Assembly (NCBI GenBank): GCA_038030265.1
Contig: CM075942.1
Span: 42,436,751 to 42,500,750 of the forward strand
Length of the DNA stretch: 64,000 nt
Direction: 5' to 3'
From: Corythucha ciliata
Taxonomy: Eukaryota; Arthropoda; Insecta; Hemiptera; Tingidae
Shown piece after piece: positions 12,601-25,300 of this stretch. The position numbers were made by a program, and so were the translations under genes. The notes below the pieces were generated by a model. That model saw only the letters and a program-made list of their open reading frames with translations, did no database searches and was not told the origin of the DNA. Positions within the stretch are counted from its first letter, which is position 1; the number at the start of each line of letters is the position of its first letter.

Positions 12601-13209
12601 ATCGGTTTTAGGAGTGAGAGAGAAGGGGACGGGCAATTAGTTGAACTACGCTCGGTGCAAGGGGTTGAAGAGCGGAGTGTCTTTCTGTGGATATTTGAAA
12701 ACATTTTTAGTTTAAAAGTCGTGTTTTGATGGATGAATAGAAGTGGGCGAATGCAGTGTGCCTCAAAGGCTTGCTTGATTTTCCAACTTTTTGAACAATG
12801 TACAACAATAGACTAAGTGCTCCAGTTTTTTTCTTCCCTTTTCGTATCTCCATCTCTCCGCGCTATGCACAACTTTAATTACACGCTAACCTTTTAAGAA
12901 GTATTTATAATTCGTGCTCTTAATGGAGTTTAATAATACCGACCTCCTTTCAGCTGCAAAAGGCTCAACAAAAGTCCCGATGGTAAAACAACTACTTTCT
13001 GAAGATTATTAACAAAATAGATCTCGACTTCTTCAATCCGGTCTGAGAGATGGTAACTTGCTTTTCATACCAGTACTATAATAATTAGGTTATACATATC
13101 TAGCATATATGTATTATGTACGTGCGCCCTGGTTTTCCACGAGGAAGGTAAAGAGACTGAACTTGAATGACTCGAATGGTAAATGAGCTGAGGTTCCGGT
13201 TGGCAGTGA
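9666..13209. other. No recognisable feature
   Basis: About 3.5 kb of A/T-rich sequence. There is an A/C-rich low-complexity stretch at 11,060-11,150 and a C-run near 11,130. No coding, RNA-gene or repeat-family signal was found. Confidence 0.45.
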
Positions 13210-13548
13210 GGAAAAAATATCAAAATATCACAGAAGTCACCTAGAAATAGTTCTGCAGTGCTGAAGTTCGGTGCCGAGGCACTTTTAAATCATTCCCTCA
13301 TTGCCATCGTGGGCAACACATCTCTCCTGAACCTGAATTTCAAAGAGGTCATTTTGTCGGTGCTTCTGCGCATCAGTTCGTACAAAAAATCTCCCAATTT
13401 AAGTGCATATGCCAAACCCAAAGATGAATTGCACTTCTGTCACACTAACTGGCCATTGGGTGAGGAACAGGATATCAGAAAACTGTGCTTTTCACACCTT
13501 AAGGAGCCGTGCAATGCAAATTATCCTGGAAACATAAAGTTGTCATAA
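13210..13548 (+). other. Possible coding remnant or exon, unknown
   Basis: An open frame runs from 13,210 to the TAA at 13,546-13,548. Its most coding-like part starts after TTCTGCAG, a possible splice acceptor near 13,258. Base composition is more balanced than in the flanks and codon third positions look mixed. There is no ATG at the start, no domain I recognise, and no partner exon found. It could be a terminal exon, a gene fragment or chance. Confidence 0.2.
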
Positions 13549-13937
13549 AATGAACTGTTGTAGCCACAGAATTTGGATTTTGGGCGTCGAAACGTGTAAT
13601 TTTGCCCAAGACAATGACTGGGCTATACGCCTTACATTTTAGGCTCAATTATTGGGCCAAAAAACTGGAAATTTTTATCTATAATTTTAGCTTGTCACTG
13701 GTCCATTTCAATAAAATCTTCCTGATGGACAAAAATGAGGCAATTTGGCTCCAGTGATGAGTACAGGTATATCAAGAAAACTGCTTCTGAATCAAAATGT
13801 TATTTTTATTCCGGAATACAGGCGCCGATCCAGAGGGGGCGCACCCCTCCCTTGGACCAAAAAATATGTTTGAGGGGGGGGGGGGTCATTCAACTTTAGC
13901 GTGAAAATCCGTTTCGATTTCGAATAAGCTTTATTTA

Positions 13938-14070
13938 ATAGTCCTGTTCCATCAAGGGGCTTGGAACATGTTCGAGGGGGCAGAGTTGCCATGGGAACAG
14001 CCAATTAAATGTAATCAACTTATTGGCTGGTCCCTTAGCAACTCTGCACCTTTCTGGAACAGACCTATTA
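13938..14070. repeat. Hairpin MITE nested in the hAT-like element
   Basis: Outer arms pair (AATAGTCCTGTTCCA with TGGAACAGACCTATT). Inner arms also pair (GCAGAGTTGCCATGGGAAC with a mirrored ACCAGTTG-like arm near 14,025-14,047). The whole 133 bp can fold into one imperfect hairpin, and no ORF is present. Confidence 0.65.
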
Positions 14071-14379
14071 CCTATTGAATTAATATTCTTGATTTCGAAG
14101 GTGCAAAATATTTCGATTCGAGCCAGTTTATGAGTCCCTCAAACAGTTTGATTGACAAATCGAATCGGGTCACGGTCTAAACGCCCATGAAGGGCCGTTT
14201 GTGTCTCTAAAAGTGGCAGAAAATGGAACCGTTATGTCTTGTCGGTTGATAATCACGACTCCCGAACAGAATTGCCCCTCAGGATTCGCATGCGCTACTG
14301 ATTTTAGAGAACCGTGGCCGTAAAATGTAGAAAAAGGCCGCAGCTTTCTTTGGAAATAGTCCGTGACCAAAATTCCGCC

Positions 14380-14860
14380 AATTCACAGCTAAAATGGGGG
14401 GAAAAGGGCTTACCCAAAATTAAGAAAGAGAGCTCATATTCTCATCTAAAGAGAAAACACACACAACTGTGACCTCGCGATCCTGCATCCGGGTCAAAAA
14501 TTCGAAATTAAGAGAATACGCTAATCCATGGTTTATGGAGACCTTTTCACGGCTAAAAATGAGAAAAGGGGCTCGTCCACGAAAAAGACCCCAGATTGAG
14601 AAAAAGCCCACACTTGCGGGGGAAATTGAGCAAAAACGCAAATTCGTGGTAAAAATTAAGAAAAGTAGGTACTCTTTCACGGTTGAAATTGAGAAAGCGC
14701 ACCAACTAATTCCTCGTTTTGCGATGCAAAATCCAGACGAAAAGTAATAAAAGCAGATAATTCACCCTTTATGGAGACCTTATCACGAATGAATTGAGTA
14801 AAAGAGCTCGATTGTGGCTGAAATTGAGAAAAAACGAGGTTTAACTTTTTGCGCCCCCCC
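14380..14860 (+). repeat. Degenerate minisatellite, family F3
   Basis: Loose ~30-bp units contain AAATTGAGAAAA and CTCxTxCACGG phrases. It lies inside the hAT-like element. Read on the minus strand the units resemble F1/F2 (TTTTTCTCAATTT, TTAGCCGTG), hinting at a common ancestor. ORFs across both strands are incidental. Confidence 0.6.
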
Positions 14861-15123
14861 TCCTCCTTTGTAAAAACTCTAGATCCGCGTCTGCCGGAAT
14901 AAAAACCAATTTCCCGCTCGATCGTACTTTTCGGGACAAAATGTCGAAATTTGGTTCTGGCTTAAACTGTCAATTCAGTTCTATAACTTTTCATAGAGAG
15001 CACACGTGTGGACCACGTGAGTTTTCCAACCTTAAACAACCGATTGAACCTCCAAAAATTAACTGTCTCAACCGATAATACCGTAAAATTTGCTCCGGAA
15101 GTGGGGTACCCTCTAGGCCGGTC

Positions 15124-15293
15124 GTCCACTGGAAGCGTTTTCGAGCGGCGCTACGACGCGCGGCAACGAGCGAAAACGAGCGTATACATACGAATGACTT
15201 AAATTGAATTCACTGCAGCTAAGCCTGCCTAGCCTAGCTGCTAAGTCTCGTTGTTGCGCGTTATAGCGCCACCCGAAAACGCTTCCAGTGGAC
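15124..15293. mobile_element. Short MITE, GTCCACTGGAAGCG termini
   Basis: GTCCACTGGAAGCGTTTTCG is mirrored exactly at the right end. Imperfect pairing continues inward for about 45 bp through a G/C-rich stretch (GGCGCTA...CAACGAG). The central part is about 75 bp and there is no transposase. The target duplication is unclear. Confidence 0.7.
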
Positions 15294-16624
15294 AACAGAC
15301 CTCAATTTTCAATTGAGATTTACTTCAAAAATTCTCTTTCCGATTCTGGTTCTCACCATCACAATAATCAAAACAAAGCAAATGATGCTGGCCAGATGTT
15401 ACCCCAGATCGTTAGTTCATATTAGCTCGGCAAGAGCGCTGTTGTATTTATGAAAGATGTCAATAATTTTTTATGAATTTTTTCCATCAATATTAACGAA
15501 ATTATCTATATTATATCTATATTACAATACTCTAGAGTTCAGACAAAAAAGCCTCTTCTGGTAAAGCTATAGGGTTAAGGAGTGGATAGTAGTAAGCAGC
15601 GGATGGTAACCAGTGGGTAGTAAGAAGCAGACACTTAGCAAGGGTAAGTAAATCACTTTGGATGATTCATCCAAGTTGATCAACCAAAGTGACAAGTGTG
15701 AACCCCCAGTGTGGTTTATTATTCATTATGAATAATACACCAATGTTTTCGGTCAGGAAACAATTTTTGCTACCCAACCCTAAACTTTTTCTGTGTACGT
15801 TTTAACACGTCTGGATTCAATTTCTGCAATGTCTATCCGCCGTATGCCGTCCGGGCCATATCTTGCCCTAGGATTGCTCAAAAAACCTCCTAACATCCGA
15901 TCAGTTTGATTAACTAACTCACTGGGGTTTTATAGGCCAAAAGCGGGTCCAAAATAGGTGTTTCCAAAGGTTTTGAGTTCTTAGGGGTGTGGGGTGTCGA
16001 TTTTCATGTAATTTCAAGTCAGATTTGGCTGTATTCATGTGTATAATTTGCAGCGGTTTATGGAAAAGGAATGGGGTTATTGGTAAATAGGTGCTTACGA
16101 TTAAATTTACAGATTATTGGTCCTGTATCGGTGCTGTGCGTTATCAATTTACCATGACTTAAGTAAACAGAAGAAAAAGGTTTCATGGCAAAACAGATGG
16201 GGCTAAGTGGTTCAATTGGGCGAGGATGCGCTCTTCCGGGCCGATTTCCACAGTTCAGTGGTCGAGTTGTCAGTTTCCGGAGTAAGATATCCACACGTAA
16301 CAATTTAATTCTGGAGATAAACAGGCAGTATTCTCAGCTGAATAATTAATTCCAAGGGGAGCATCCACAGATTCCATCATAACAGCGTGTCGCGGTGTCA
16401 CCGTTGAAAAATGATCAATTTGGGTGCATGTGCCTGGCAGGGCCGTTTCTAGCCCTCGCGGGGCCCCTAGGCGAGAACTATCGGGAGGCCCCCTAACAGC
16501 CGGTGGATATCGTAAATGTATACTTAAATAAAGACGTGGTTTCAGGTTTTGCTTAAAAAGGAGGGGCTTCAGAAATTGTATGCTTTGCTCTACTAAACCT
16601 GGCTTGATAGCCACTCGCATCCTT
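15294..16624. other. No clear feature; one possible element end
   Basis: Mostly featureless. CAGGGCCGTTTCTAG at about 16,439, followed by a G/C-rich palindromic stretch, resembles a CAG-type hAT terminus, but no partner end or duplication was found. Confidence 0.35.
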
Positions 16625-17480
16625 CAAATAGCTGAACTAGGTATTCCCCCCAAAAAACCGGATAAGCTTACTATAGTTGCACCAAAAATGGCAAAAACTG
16701 ACTATTTTTGCGCCTTAAAAATGACTAAACTTACTATTCGCCTCGATGGTGTAATGGATACAATGCTCGCTTCGCAACCCAGCGGGCTTGGGTTCGAATC
16801 CAGCCATTGCCCATTACACTATAAGGCTGCGGCGAGCTGTGACACTGCAAACTCGGTGTGCGTTCAACAAACCGCGCACCGACCAAAATTCCCGCGAAGC
16901 ACGGATGTGAAGTGCCCAGTTAGATAGATGGGTATGACGTAGGAGCCCACTTGTGGCCTTGGCGTCGCCGGACTCAGCTTTGCTAGGAAAGGCACCCCCC
17001 CCCCCCCAGAAAAAAATTAATACGACGTAAAAATAGCGAAACTGGCGATTGCCGCTCTAAAAATAGCCAAACTGATTACTCGCGCCCTATAAATTGTTAG
17101 ACGTACGATTAGGGTGCCGTGAAAATACCTGAAAAGTTCATGATTCGCGCCCTAAAAATGGCTAAATCGACCATTCGCGCACCAATCCGTCCTAAAACGA
17201 CCTAAAACAGCTAAATTTGCTCCTCGCACTCTAAAAATGACTAGAACTAACGATCCGAGCCCTTAAAATGCCTATACAGATGATTCCTGCTCTGAAAATG
17301 GTAAAAGTGTGCCAAGAATGGCTAAAACTGAGCATTCACGCCTTGGCTTCGCGCCCTACAAATTGCAAAACTGACTCCATGCGCCCTAAAAATAGCTAAA
17401 ATGACGATTAGCCCCTTGAAAATGGCTGAACTCGCACTTCGTTCCCTGAAAATGACTAAAATAACGGACTTGGCTCTTTG
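16625..17480 (-). repeat. Degenerate minisatellite, family F1, holding a SINE
   Basis: About twenty loosely conserved units read like CGCCCTAAAAATGGCTAAAC then TGACGATTCG, the reverse of the orientation at 3,850-5,290. The array is interrupted by a SINE at 16,740-17,010 and passes directly into F2 at about 17,480. Confidence 0.75.
16740..17010 (+). mobile_element. tRNA-derived SINE (SINE1), copy a
   Basis: The head has a Pol III A box (TGGTGTAATGGA) and a canonical B box (GGTTCGAATCC) spaced as in a tRNA. A shared ~200-bp body follows (GGCTGCGGCGAGCTGTGAC ... TTAGATAGATGGGTATGACG), ending in a C-run and A-rich tail. Compared with copies b-d it lacks about 30 bp in the middle of the body. Target duplications could not be read because the flanks are themselves repetitive. 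Confidence 0.85.
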
Positions 17481-18020
17481 AAGTAGCAATTTTGGGGGTT
17501 CGTCTCAATTGAATTAAGCAATTCCGTTGGTTTGGCCCTTTCAAATATCAATTTCGAAGGTTTGGCTTAACCTATAAGACAATTTCATGATTGTCTTCTT
17601 CAAAAGACAATTTCGCGAGGTTTCCCTCATTCTATTGCAATTTCGAGGGATCTTCAAAAATCAAATGTCCAGGATTTGGCCTTTTAAAGCCTCAATTAGG
17701 CAGATTTGTCTTCCTTTAAAATCCACGGTTTGGTCCACTTTAACAACCAAATTTCGTGGATTTGGCTATTTCAAATGGACATTTCAGGTGTTTGGCTCAA
17801 ATACGCACTTCTGGATCATTCAAGGCCCCTTTTTGTGGATATAGCAGCTTAAAAGCCAATTTCGCGGAAAATCCAATTTTGTGGGGCTGAATTCTTCAAA
17901 AACCAAATTATTCGGATTTCAACTCTGTAAAGCCCCAATTTCCCGGATTTTCTCTCCATTAAAATCATTATTTTCTGTGCTTTGGCGCTTCAGAACATCA
18001 ATTTAATCGTTTTAACAGAA
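17480..18020 (+). repeat. Degenerate minisatellite, family F2
   Basis: Units read like CAATTTCGxGGxTTTGGC then TCTTTCAAAAAC. The orientation is the same as at 5,890 and 21,010. Confidence 0.7.
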
Positions 18021-21005
18021 GTGCCAAAAGATTGTAAAAATTAAGTCCGAGTGTAACTCCTGGTCGAACTCCTGTAACGACTGCTCAAACCATGATCCAA
18101 AAACAGCAATAATTTCCAGCCAAGAATCAACTCGCTAAGAGGTAAGCAGCACCTATACTATTGACGTTTTTGCATGATGCGTGATGCGAGAATTTGATTA
18201 AGTGGATGATGCAGGCAGTCCCACTTGACTCGAAAAACCTTTACTTAATGCTGTTGAAGGGCACAGGTCAGTTACTGGAATATCGTGTGTGAAAATTCGT
18301 CTTTTCAGCGGTTGAATATTTTCATTTCAGTTTATCATGAAATACGGCCATAAAACGTTTTATGTTGGTCAACTCTCTTTTATAGTTGCGTTTGTATGTT
18401 TCAAGTTTATCTAAAGCTTTTTATTTATTGATCTTTTTGAGACTGCTTTATGGCGTGTTGTATGAGATGAATAGAAAAGACGATGAATTTGGATAGATCG
18501 TATTTTACGTTTATTTCTTCGCGATGCATATTTTTAGGAAAGCCTCTCATGCTCTCAAAACTCAAAAGTAACTTTCGCAAAGAATATCCGCGTGTCATAA
18601 GTTCTAAACCTATTTTTACCTCAAGCTTCACCATCGACCCCCTTGCAGCGTAAACTTCGCCTTCCTTTTTTTTCAGCCTTTCTTCGGCCGTGTTCAATCA
18701 CCCGCACAACTTGTAAACTGTTAAAACCACCGCCCCTCCTTTAATCCGCTCTAGTACAAGAAGAGCCTTCAAGAGAATAGCTCGGTGAGGGATCCTCGTG
18801 CTCAAAACCCTACTTTAAAAAGGAGACGTGTACTTGTACAAAAACGCTATAATCTGTCAAAGGTGGCTGAGGGAAAGGAAGGCGTCGAGCCGTGAGGCCT
18901 AACCAGCTGGACCAGGTGATAGCCACCTGTCTCACCTCGCGTTTTAGAAATTGAGCCGTGCCAAAAGACGATGAGGATGAGAGAGGGTTTCGTAGCGAGA
19001 AACCGCGCCTAAACGATTAGCGAATTAAAAGAGCAATCTGTGAAATAGAGCTTTTCGTGAAGAGCTTACATAGGTAATGTCACGATCGAGATTTTTTGTT
19101 TGTTCATAAAATGGTAAAGTGTGTATAGGGTCGAAAGAGGGGACACCCTTGCCTTTAGAGTCAAAAGATCTTGATTTTCAATAAAGACTAAAAACCCAAG
19201 GCAATAAAAAGGAGAAAACAATGCAAGAAATTCAAGATTTCCAAACCTATTGACGTCTCTGTATACGTTGTTGTGTTGTTGTTTTTTTCTTTCTTTTTTG
19301 GAGACGTTTTGTGGCATATCATCGGGGCTATGGCAAAGGCAAAGACTTCCTTTAAATACAAACTTGAGTGCTTGAAGGAGATTCCAATCCGAGATAAAGA
19401 AAGAGAGAGAAGCTCAAGAAATGGGAGGCGATAAATTCCGTGAGAATCAATGTTTTCAAGAAAGTGGAGGAAGAACTGAGGATCAGAGAGAGATAAAAAA
19501 AAAATCAGAAAAGTTTTGTCTTGGGTATAAAATAGTGGGCTGTTTCCGACCCCGTTGGGCAGGCCCAAGGTACTTCAAGTATGGAGTTGTTAAAAAAGGC
19601 TGCAAGTTCGGTATCGTAACATCGGTGGTCGTTACTATCTTTTAACGTCTCATTTACACAAAGTCTGGAAGGAAGGCATTAATCCTTTTTTCTACTTGGG
19701 GCTAGAAAATGTGTTCCCTTTCTTTTTATAAGTTGAATGAGTAAATCGCAGTGTAAGTTATCTGTTTACCATTTAAATGCCCGCGAAAATTATCGCCTTT
19801 TGTAGCTCCGCTTACCTTCTTTAAAAGCTAAGTGAATCTTGGGAGCAATTCTTAAAACAAAAGACCAAGTCTTGCCACTCAGACGCATCACGAGGTTTCA
19901 CACTTCCAGGAAACGTGAAAATTAAAAAAAGGATTAATTATTTAATTGAGTTGTTTTGGTTACACGGTAGGTACTTGAAATTATACTTTTAAAAAGAAAT
20001 AAATCTGTTTCAACTCCACGATGCATAATTGCAACTCACGGGTCGTTTCTTATGAAAATTAGACAGCCGAGAGTCACACACGAAATTCCACACATACTCG
20101 AACGGGGTTCAGCTGGTGAGCTGCAGCGATGGTTGTGAGCGAGAGGGGAAGTCTTACACACGGAAGAACGTGTGCACTGAAGTGTGCCCCGTGGCTTGAA
20201 GTTCCGTTTCGACCTTGATCTTCCACCTAGCTCAGGATAATTGCGTCCTTAATCCCACCGGCTTTATAAAACGCGCGTTCCACCCCATTTCCTGTTTTTT
20301 AAAATTCGTTCGTAGAAGAGTTTTGTCGATGGAAAAGCACGTTCAACGGAAGCTCCGCACAATAACTTGTTAAAATCCAACAATTACCCAACAATTTGGA
20401 TACTACGCTAGGTCCTAGGACTACAAATGGCAAAGAGGGGTGATAACTTACTTCATCGAGCCATTGTATAAAGTGGTGTTAATCCAATAGCCCCTGCGCC
20501 CTCTTACGTGATGTTAAACAGAATTTGCCTTTGCAACTAATTTGGAACCAGAGGTCAAATCTCGGCTTCTTACAATTAGGATATAAGTCTGAGGCATGCG
20601 AGTAGCTCCGCGACGTGATGTAGAACACTCTCTCTCATTAAACACTTGAGAAATGAGCAGCTTCTTACGTGCTGCATGGTGTTTGTGTTCCCCGGCTATT
20701 CCAGACGTAGCGACCGTGTTAGTATTCCCTCATATACCTGCTCGATCCTCAATTATGCTTGCCTATTTTGGATTATTTGACAATCATCGGGTTCAACTCT
20801 CTAACTTGGAGCCCGGCTGCCTGGCTCAGGCCCTAATCTTTCCGGACGTACTGAGTTTTATATTCATAGAACTACCTCCAGGAAGACTACTTAGCGACCT
20901 AAAGGAACAATGATTTACGTCATATACCCTTCCCTTCTGCCCCGTTTGAGAACCTTGAAGTTGTCTGCCACCAGTTGTCTTTCTTCATCACGGATCCTGA
21001 TCGAA
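18021..21005. other. No recognisable feature
   Basis: Mixed-composition non-coding DNA. Minus-strand ORFs near 18,425-18,697 and 19,188-19,568 are lysine-rich or low-complexity, without motifs. Nothing supports a gene. Confidence 0.4.
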
Positions 21006-21009
21006 AAGT

Positions 21010-22330
21010 CAGTCTTAAAAAAACAAAATTTCGGGAATTCTGGTATAACAAAATTGCGTGGGGGGTTGGTTCCATAAAAATTCCAACTTTACGGATTTCA
21101 CCCGTTTAAAATCGAAATTTTAGGGGTGTTGGCTCACTTTAAAGAGCAATTTCGAGGATCTCACTCCTTTCAACAAAAAAAAATAGTGGGTTTGGTCATT
21201 TCAAACCCCAAATCTTGCGGTTTCTGTGCACTCACAGAAACCCAATTTCACGAGGTTTACTCACTCAAAAAGTCCCAATTTTGTTTAGTTGAATTTCTTG
21301 GTTTGTTGGCACGGATTCGGCGTTGACAAAAATTCAATCTCACGGGATTGACTCTTTCAATAAAGAAATCTAATGGCTCAAAAATTCAATTCCATGGGTT
21401 GAGCAGTTTCACACTTCAATTTCACGGTCTAATATGGTTAATAGAGCTAATTTCGCTTTCGGCTTCCTTAAAGAAACAATTCTTTCGGTTTACCTATTTC
21501 GAAAACCAACTTTCGTGGATCTTGCTCGTCAGAAAATACAACTACCCAAAGGTCAAGGAAAAGGAAAGGTCAAGTTCATTGATTTGACCAGCTTAAAATT
21601 AACATTTCCAGGGAATTCGTTAATTTTAGTGGGTTTGGCATCTTCATAAAATACATTTCGAGGGGTTGACTCTTGAAAGAACGAATATCGTGGGGCTGGT
21701 TCTGAAGACAAACAAACAAATCAGCGGGAACACTCAAGCGACCCCTCGAATAGCCAATTTCGTGGGTCGGGGATATTTTCAAATACACAATTTTTCAAGT
21801 TCGGCCCTCTCAATGTCTATTTCGAAGTGGTGGCTTATTAAAAAACCAATTTCGTGAGGCTGGCTCAACAAATAAAATTTATTTTGCTGGCTTGGCCCTG
21901 TAAAAAGCCTTTTTAATGGGTCCGGCTTTTCCAAAAATTAAATTTCGTGGAGTTTGCTCATTGAAAATTAATATCATGGGACCAGTTCACAAAAAAAAAC
22001 AATTTCGCGGGTTTAGCCCACTCGAAAAGCCAATTTGCGGGCCTGGCTCCTTTCAGATAAAAAATCGCAAGGTTGGCTTACCAATTTCGTGGGATCGATG
22101 GATTACTTATAAATCAATTTCATGGGTCATCCATAAAACGACGCAATTCCACTGCATCAACTACAAAATTTCTTGCTGTTGACCCATTCGAAAATCAATT
22201 TCACTGGCTAGACTCGTTCAAAACTATACATCATGGACTTAGCTCTCTCTTTCGGATTTGGCTCTTTCAAAATCGAAATGTCTCGAATTTGGCTAATTTG
22301 ATGGCTCGAGCTGGCTAATTTCATACCCGT
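21010..22330 (+). repeat. Degenerate minisatellite, family F2, longest clean tract
   Basis: About forty loose units of ~30-35 bp around CAATTTCGTGGGTTTGGCTC and TTTCAAAAAC, all in the same orientation. Overlapping ORFs in several frames reflect the repeat composition and not selection for protein. Confidence 0.75.
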
Positions 22331-25300
22331 TCTGCTGCTATCCAAGAGAGCTCTGTCGGAGAGTATGGGTAGGGCTGTGAATGTGAGGCCAAAAGCCGCA
22401 ATGAATGAGTGGGCAACTGTAAGACTGATGTGAGTTGTGCACCCCACGTAGGGGTGGCATGACCGATTCTTGACCTTCCCCATCCCCCTCTCTGGAAAAA
22501 TGTCTGGATCCAGTACTGCAACATGCTCTGCACCTCCACGCATGGGCTTTGAGTGTATTGCCCAGAGCTCCCACAAAATCTGCAGGCAAGTGGAACCAGC
22601 TTCAGGCGTGGGGACGTTAGAGGGCTAAAATTGAATATTGCGCTTGTGAATTAGGGATCCCCTTCTAGATCCGTGATGATTTGAGCATGAAACTTAAAAT
22701 ATCGCCCATATTGCAAGAGAATCTCATTCAAGTCAATGGACCTGGCCGTTGAACTCCATAACCTATAAAAAAAAATCACGCTCCAAACCCAACAGGCAAC
22801 ACGCAAAAGACATGATGAAGACCTTTTAATGGTCAAAGTTTTTCGTTGGTCGACGTTAGTCACATTCTCAGATTTTAACGTAGTTTTTTCCAAGTGATGT
22901 TACGATTTCACAAATGTCTGTTGATGAGTAGGTGGGGGAAGTGTTATTTATTATACTTTCCTATCTGTTCTTGTGGAAAAATTATAGGTCGTCTCCGCTG
23001 GAAACCACTGAGGAAATCACAGGGAAAAAACTCACATGGAAGGTTAATATTTGATTCATCGTAATGTGACTAGTGCGGGAAAAGATCCCGAGAATTAGTA
23101 GAATTTCTACAAATCTGTACATCTTCCCCGATTGTATTCATTTTTCGATGATATTAAAAATTTCGAGGCCCAATTTTCAACATCATAGGTGAATGACACT
23201 CGGGGGCATGATCGTTGAGGCGGTGATGGTGTTGGGCGGGGCGGTATTCTTCTTATGGTACGTCGCGATCGAGTTCTATCTTCAGGAAAACCTCTCACGC
23301 AATGCGGGTTGTTGTTAAGTTGTTTCCCCGTCCGGATCGTTTTTTTTTTTTTCTTCTTCATTTTATTTTTGTGTGTAATGGAAAGGAAGTCCAATATGGA
23401 TAAAACGTTTCCTGAAACAAAGAACAGGGTAAATAATTTCCTTAATTAGTACCCTCATGTTAAATAGGTAAAGATCGAAATTCGAATTAAAACAGGCGAT
23501 TCGTGGTAAAAAGGTGGTGCGAAGGAGGAAAGGAAACAAGGAGAGCTTTTGAGCAATGTCTGTAATTTGCTGGACTCCTCGGCTCATTCATTTCAGACGG
23601 TTAAGAATGTTCGTTGTATTGCGCAGTACTTCTAGTTTTCGATTAAAAATTCCCGGGCGTACGTACAGAGTCGTAATTAATAACGAGAAAAATTATTCAC
23701 AAAGACAAATTTAGGTCTTGTAGCTAAATGCATGAGTGAACATGAATGAATGAAGATAAGGATCAATAGTAATTTGTTGTACTCTCTACACTAATAGCTT
23801 TTCCGCAATTTTTTTGTTGTCGTTGAGTTATTTTTTTATTTAAAATGGAAATCGCTTTATAATCAAGTGTTTCCCTTTTAAATGATGGAAATTCACCTTT
23901 TCTTGAATATAAATTATATGAAACAATAATTTTCGTATAGCTATAAGTAAGCCACTTTACCTACTAATACAGGCAATTTCATTTGCTGATATAAAATATT
24001 AGGCTGAAACGAAGGAAACATTATAGCAATTTTCCGTATTACTTGAATGAAATGTAAATTACTGTTATTACCTTTTTTACCCTCAACATTAAGCCACTTA
24101 AGTGGATGTAATTGTTTCACGTAATAAACAACAATGTAATATTAAAAATGATTTAATGGAGTATTACGTTCAAGACAAAGAGTTAGAGGCACTGAACGCA
24201 CTAATAGCGTTCTCAACATATATACAGGGGCCCAACGCTTTATTGAAAATCAACCGAAATGTCTGAGTTTCCCCCTCCTCCCATCTTTCAACTAAAGAAA
24301 TTCCCTTAATTACCCTCTTGGCGAGTGAAAACTTTCCAGTGGACAAAACTTCGAGAAAAACGATCGAGCCTGTGACTTTTATCGTAATAACTTCCTGTCT
24401 TTAATTGAATAGAAAAGCGTTTGAGAATGCTACCGTTTCTGCCCCAAATTACCCCTATATGCTGTGCGCTTTTTCTGACTTCTAACTCTTTTTTTTTTAC
24501 CTCCTTCTCGTACCTATGTGTCCGCCCCTTTTGCCCTATAACACTTGGGGGCCTGCATTCACCCCCAGGTACAGGCGATAATTCAAATGCGTCACAATAA
24601 TTAATTTCCTTCCCATTATACTTGTAGGCTTCGGATTACCATACCCTCGAGGAAGGAGAAAATTGTTACTTTTGCAAAGGTTTACATTTTGGATTATTAC
24701 AAAAAATGCTCACTTCTGATGCACGCTAGCGACGGGGTTCTTGATAAATTATGCGTCTTTTTTGTTGTTTTTTTTGCCCGGAGAAGCGCATTTATTGAGC
24801 ATCCGAGAGAGCCTAATGCCACGTAATGAAAATTATATGGTGTTGACGCTTCTCCTGCCGTGAGATGTCGGCTAATTTCCATGGCTTCCTTTTCCTCAAC
24901 CATTAAGTGAGTTGTTATTCAAACAATTCTTTTTGCCATTCATTTAGCGTATACCTAATTATTGTTTTAAAATGGTAAGTGTTAATATTTACCAAGTCGT
25001 CCTGATTGCGTGCAACTCTATTATTTTTGGGAAACCCCCTCAGCTTGATTTCTGCTCAATGAGAAGCTTTTAGAATACAACAAAAGAGTTATTTAGAAAT
25101 CTTCCACGAAACTGTTCAATCGAGGTCGACGCAATTGCTTTTTGTGAGGTTCAATTGCAGGGACGGCTTTATAGCCAAATTCATTTATATTCCGCTATTC
25201 AGGCCGCGATGGATTCATTTTTCTGTGGTATTTTCAATCTATATAAAAGCTGACAAGAAACTCCTATAAAATTAACGAATACGGAGTATTTACATATTCA

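Larger units (their letters stand above)
13819..14893. mobile_element. Non-autonomous hAT-like element with 8-bp target duplication
   Basis: The left end CAGGCGCCGATCCAG is mirrored by the right end CTAGATCCGCGTCTG. Both are followed inward by a G-rich/C-rich stretch (AGGGGGCGCA and its mirror). CCGGAATA lies directly outside both ends (13,811-13,818 and 14,894-14,901), an exact 8-bp duplication typical of hAT insertions. The 1,075-bp body has no transposase. Instead it holds a hairpin at 13,938-14,070 and the F3 minisatellite. Confidence 0.8.

Noticed and set aside
16740..16815. tRNA-Arg(TCG) gene at the SINE1 head
   Set aside because: The A and B boxes are fine, but the anticodon arm does not form a 7-base loop and the T stem has mismatches. 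It is followed by the conserved SINE body in four copies.
16625..17480. CRISPR-like array because of ~30-bp repeats
   Set aside because: Units are degenerate and contiguous without unique spacers, in a eukaryotic setting with no cas genes.
22208..22589. Three overlapping minus-strand ORFs in a G/C-rich patch
   Set aside because: Three frames are open together because of composition, and no frame has a recognisable motif.
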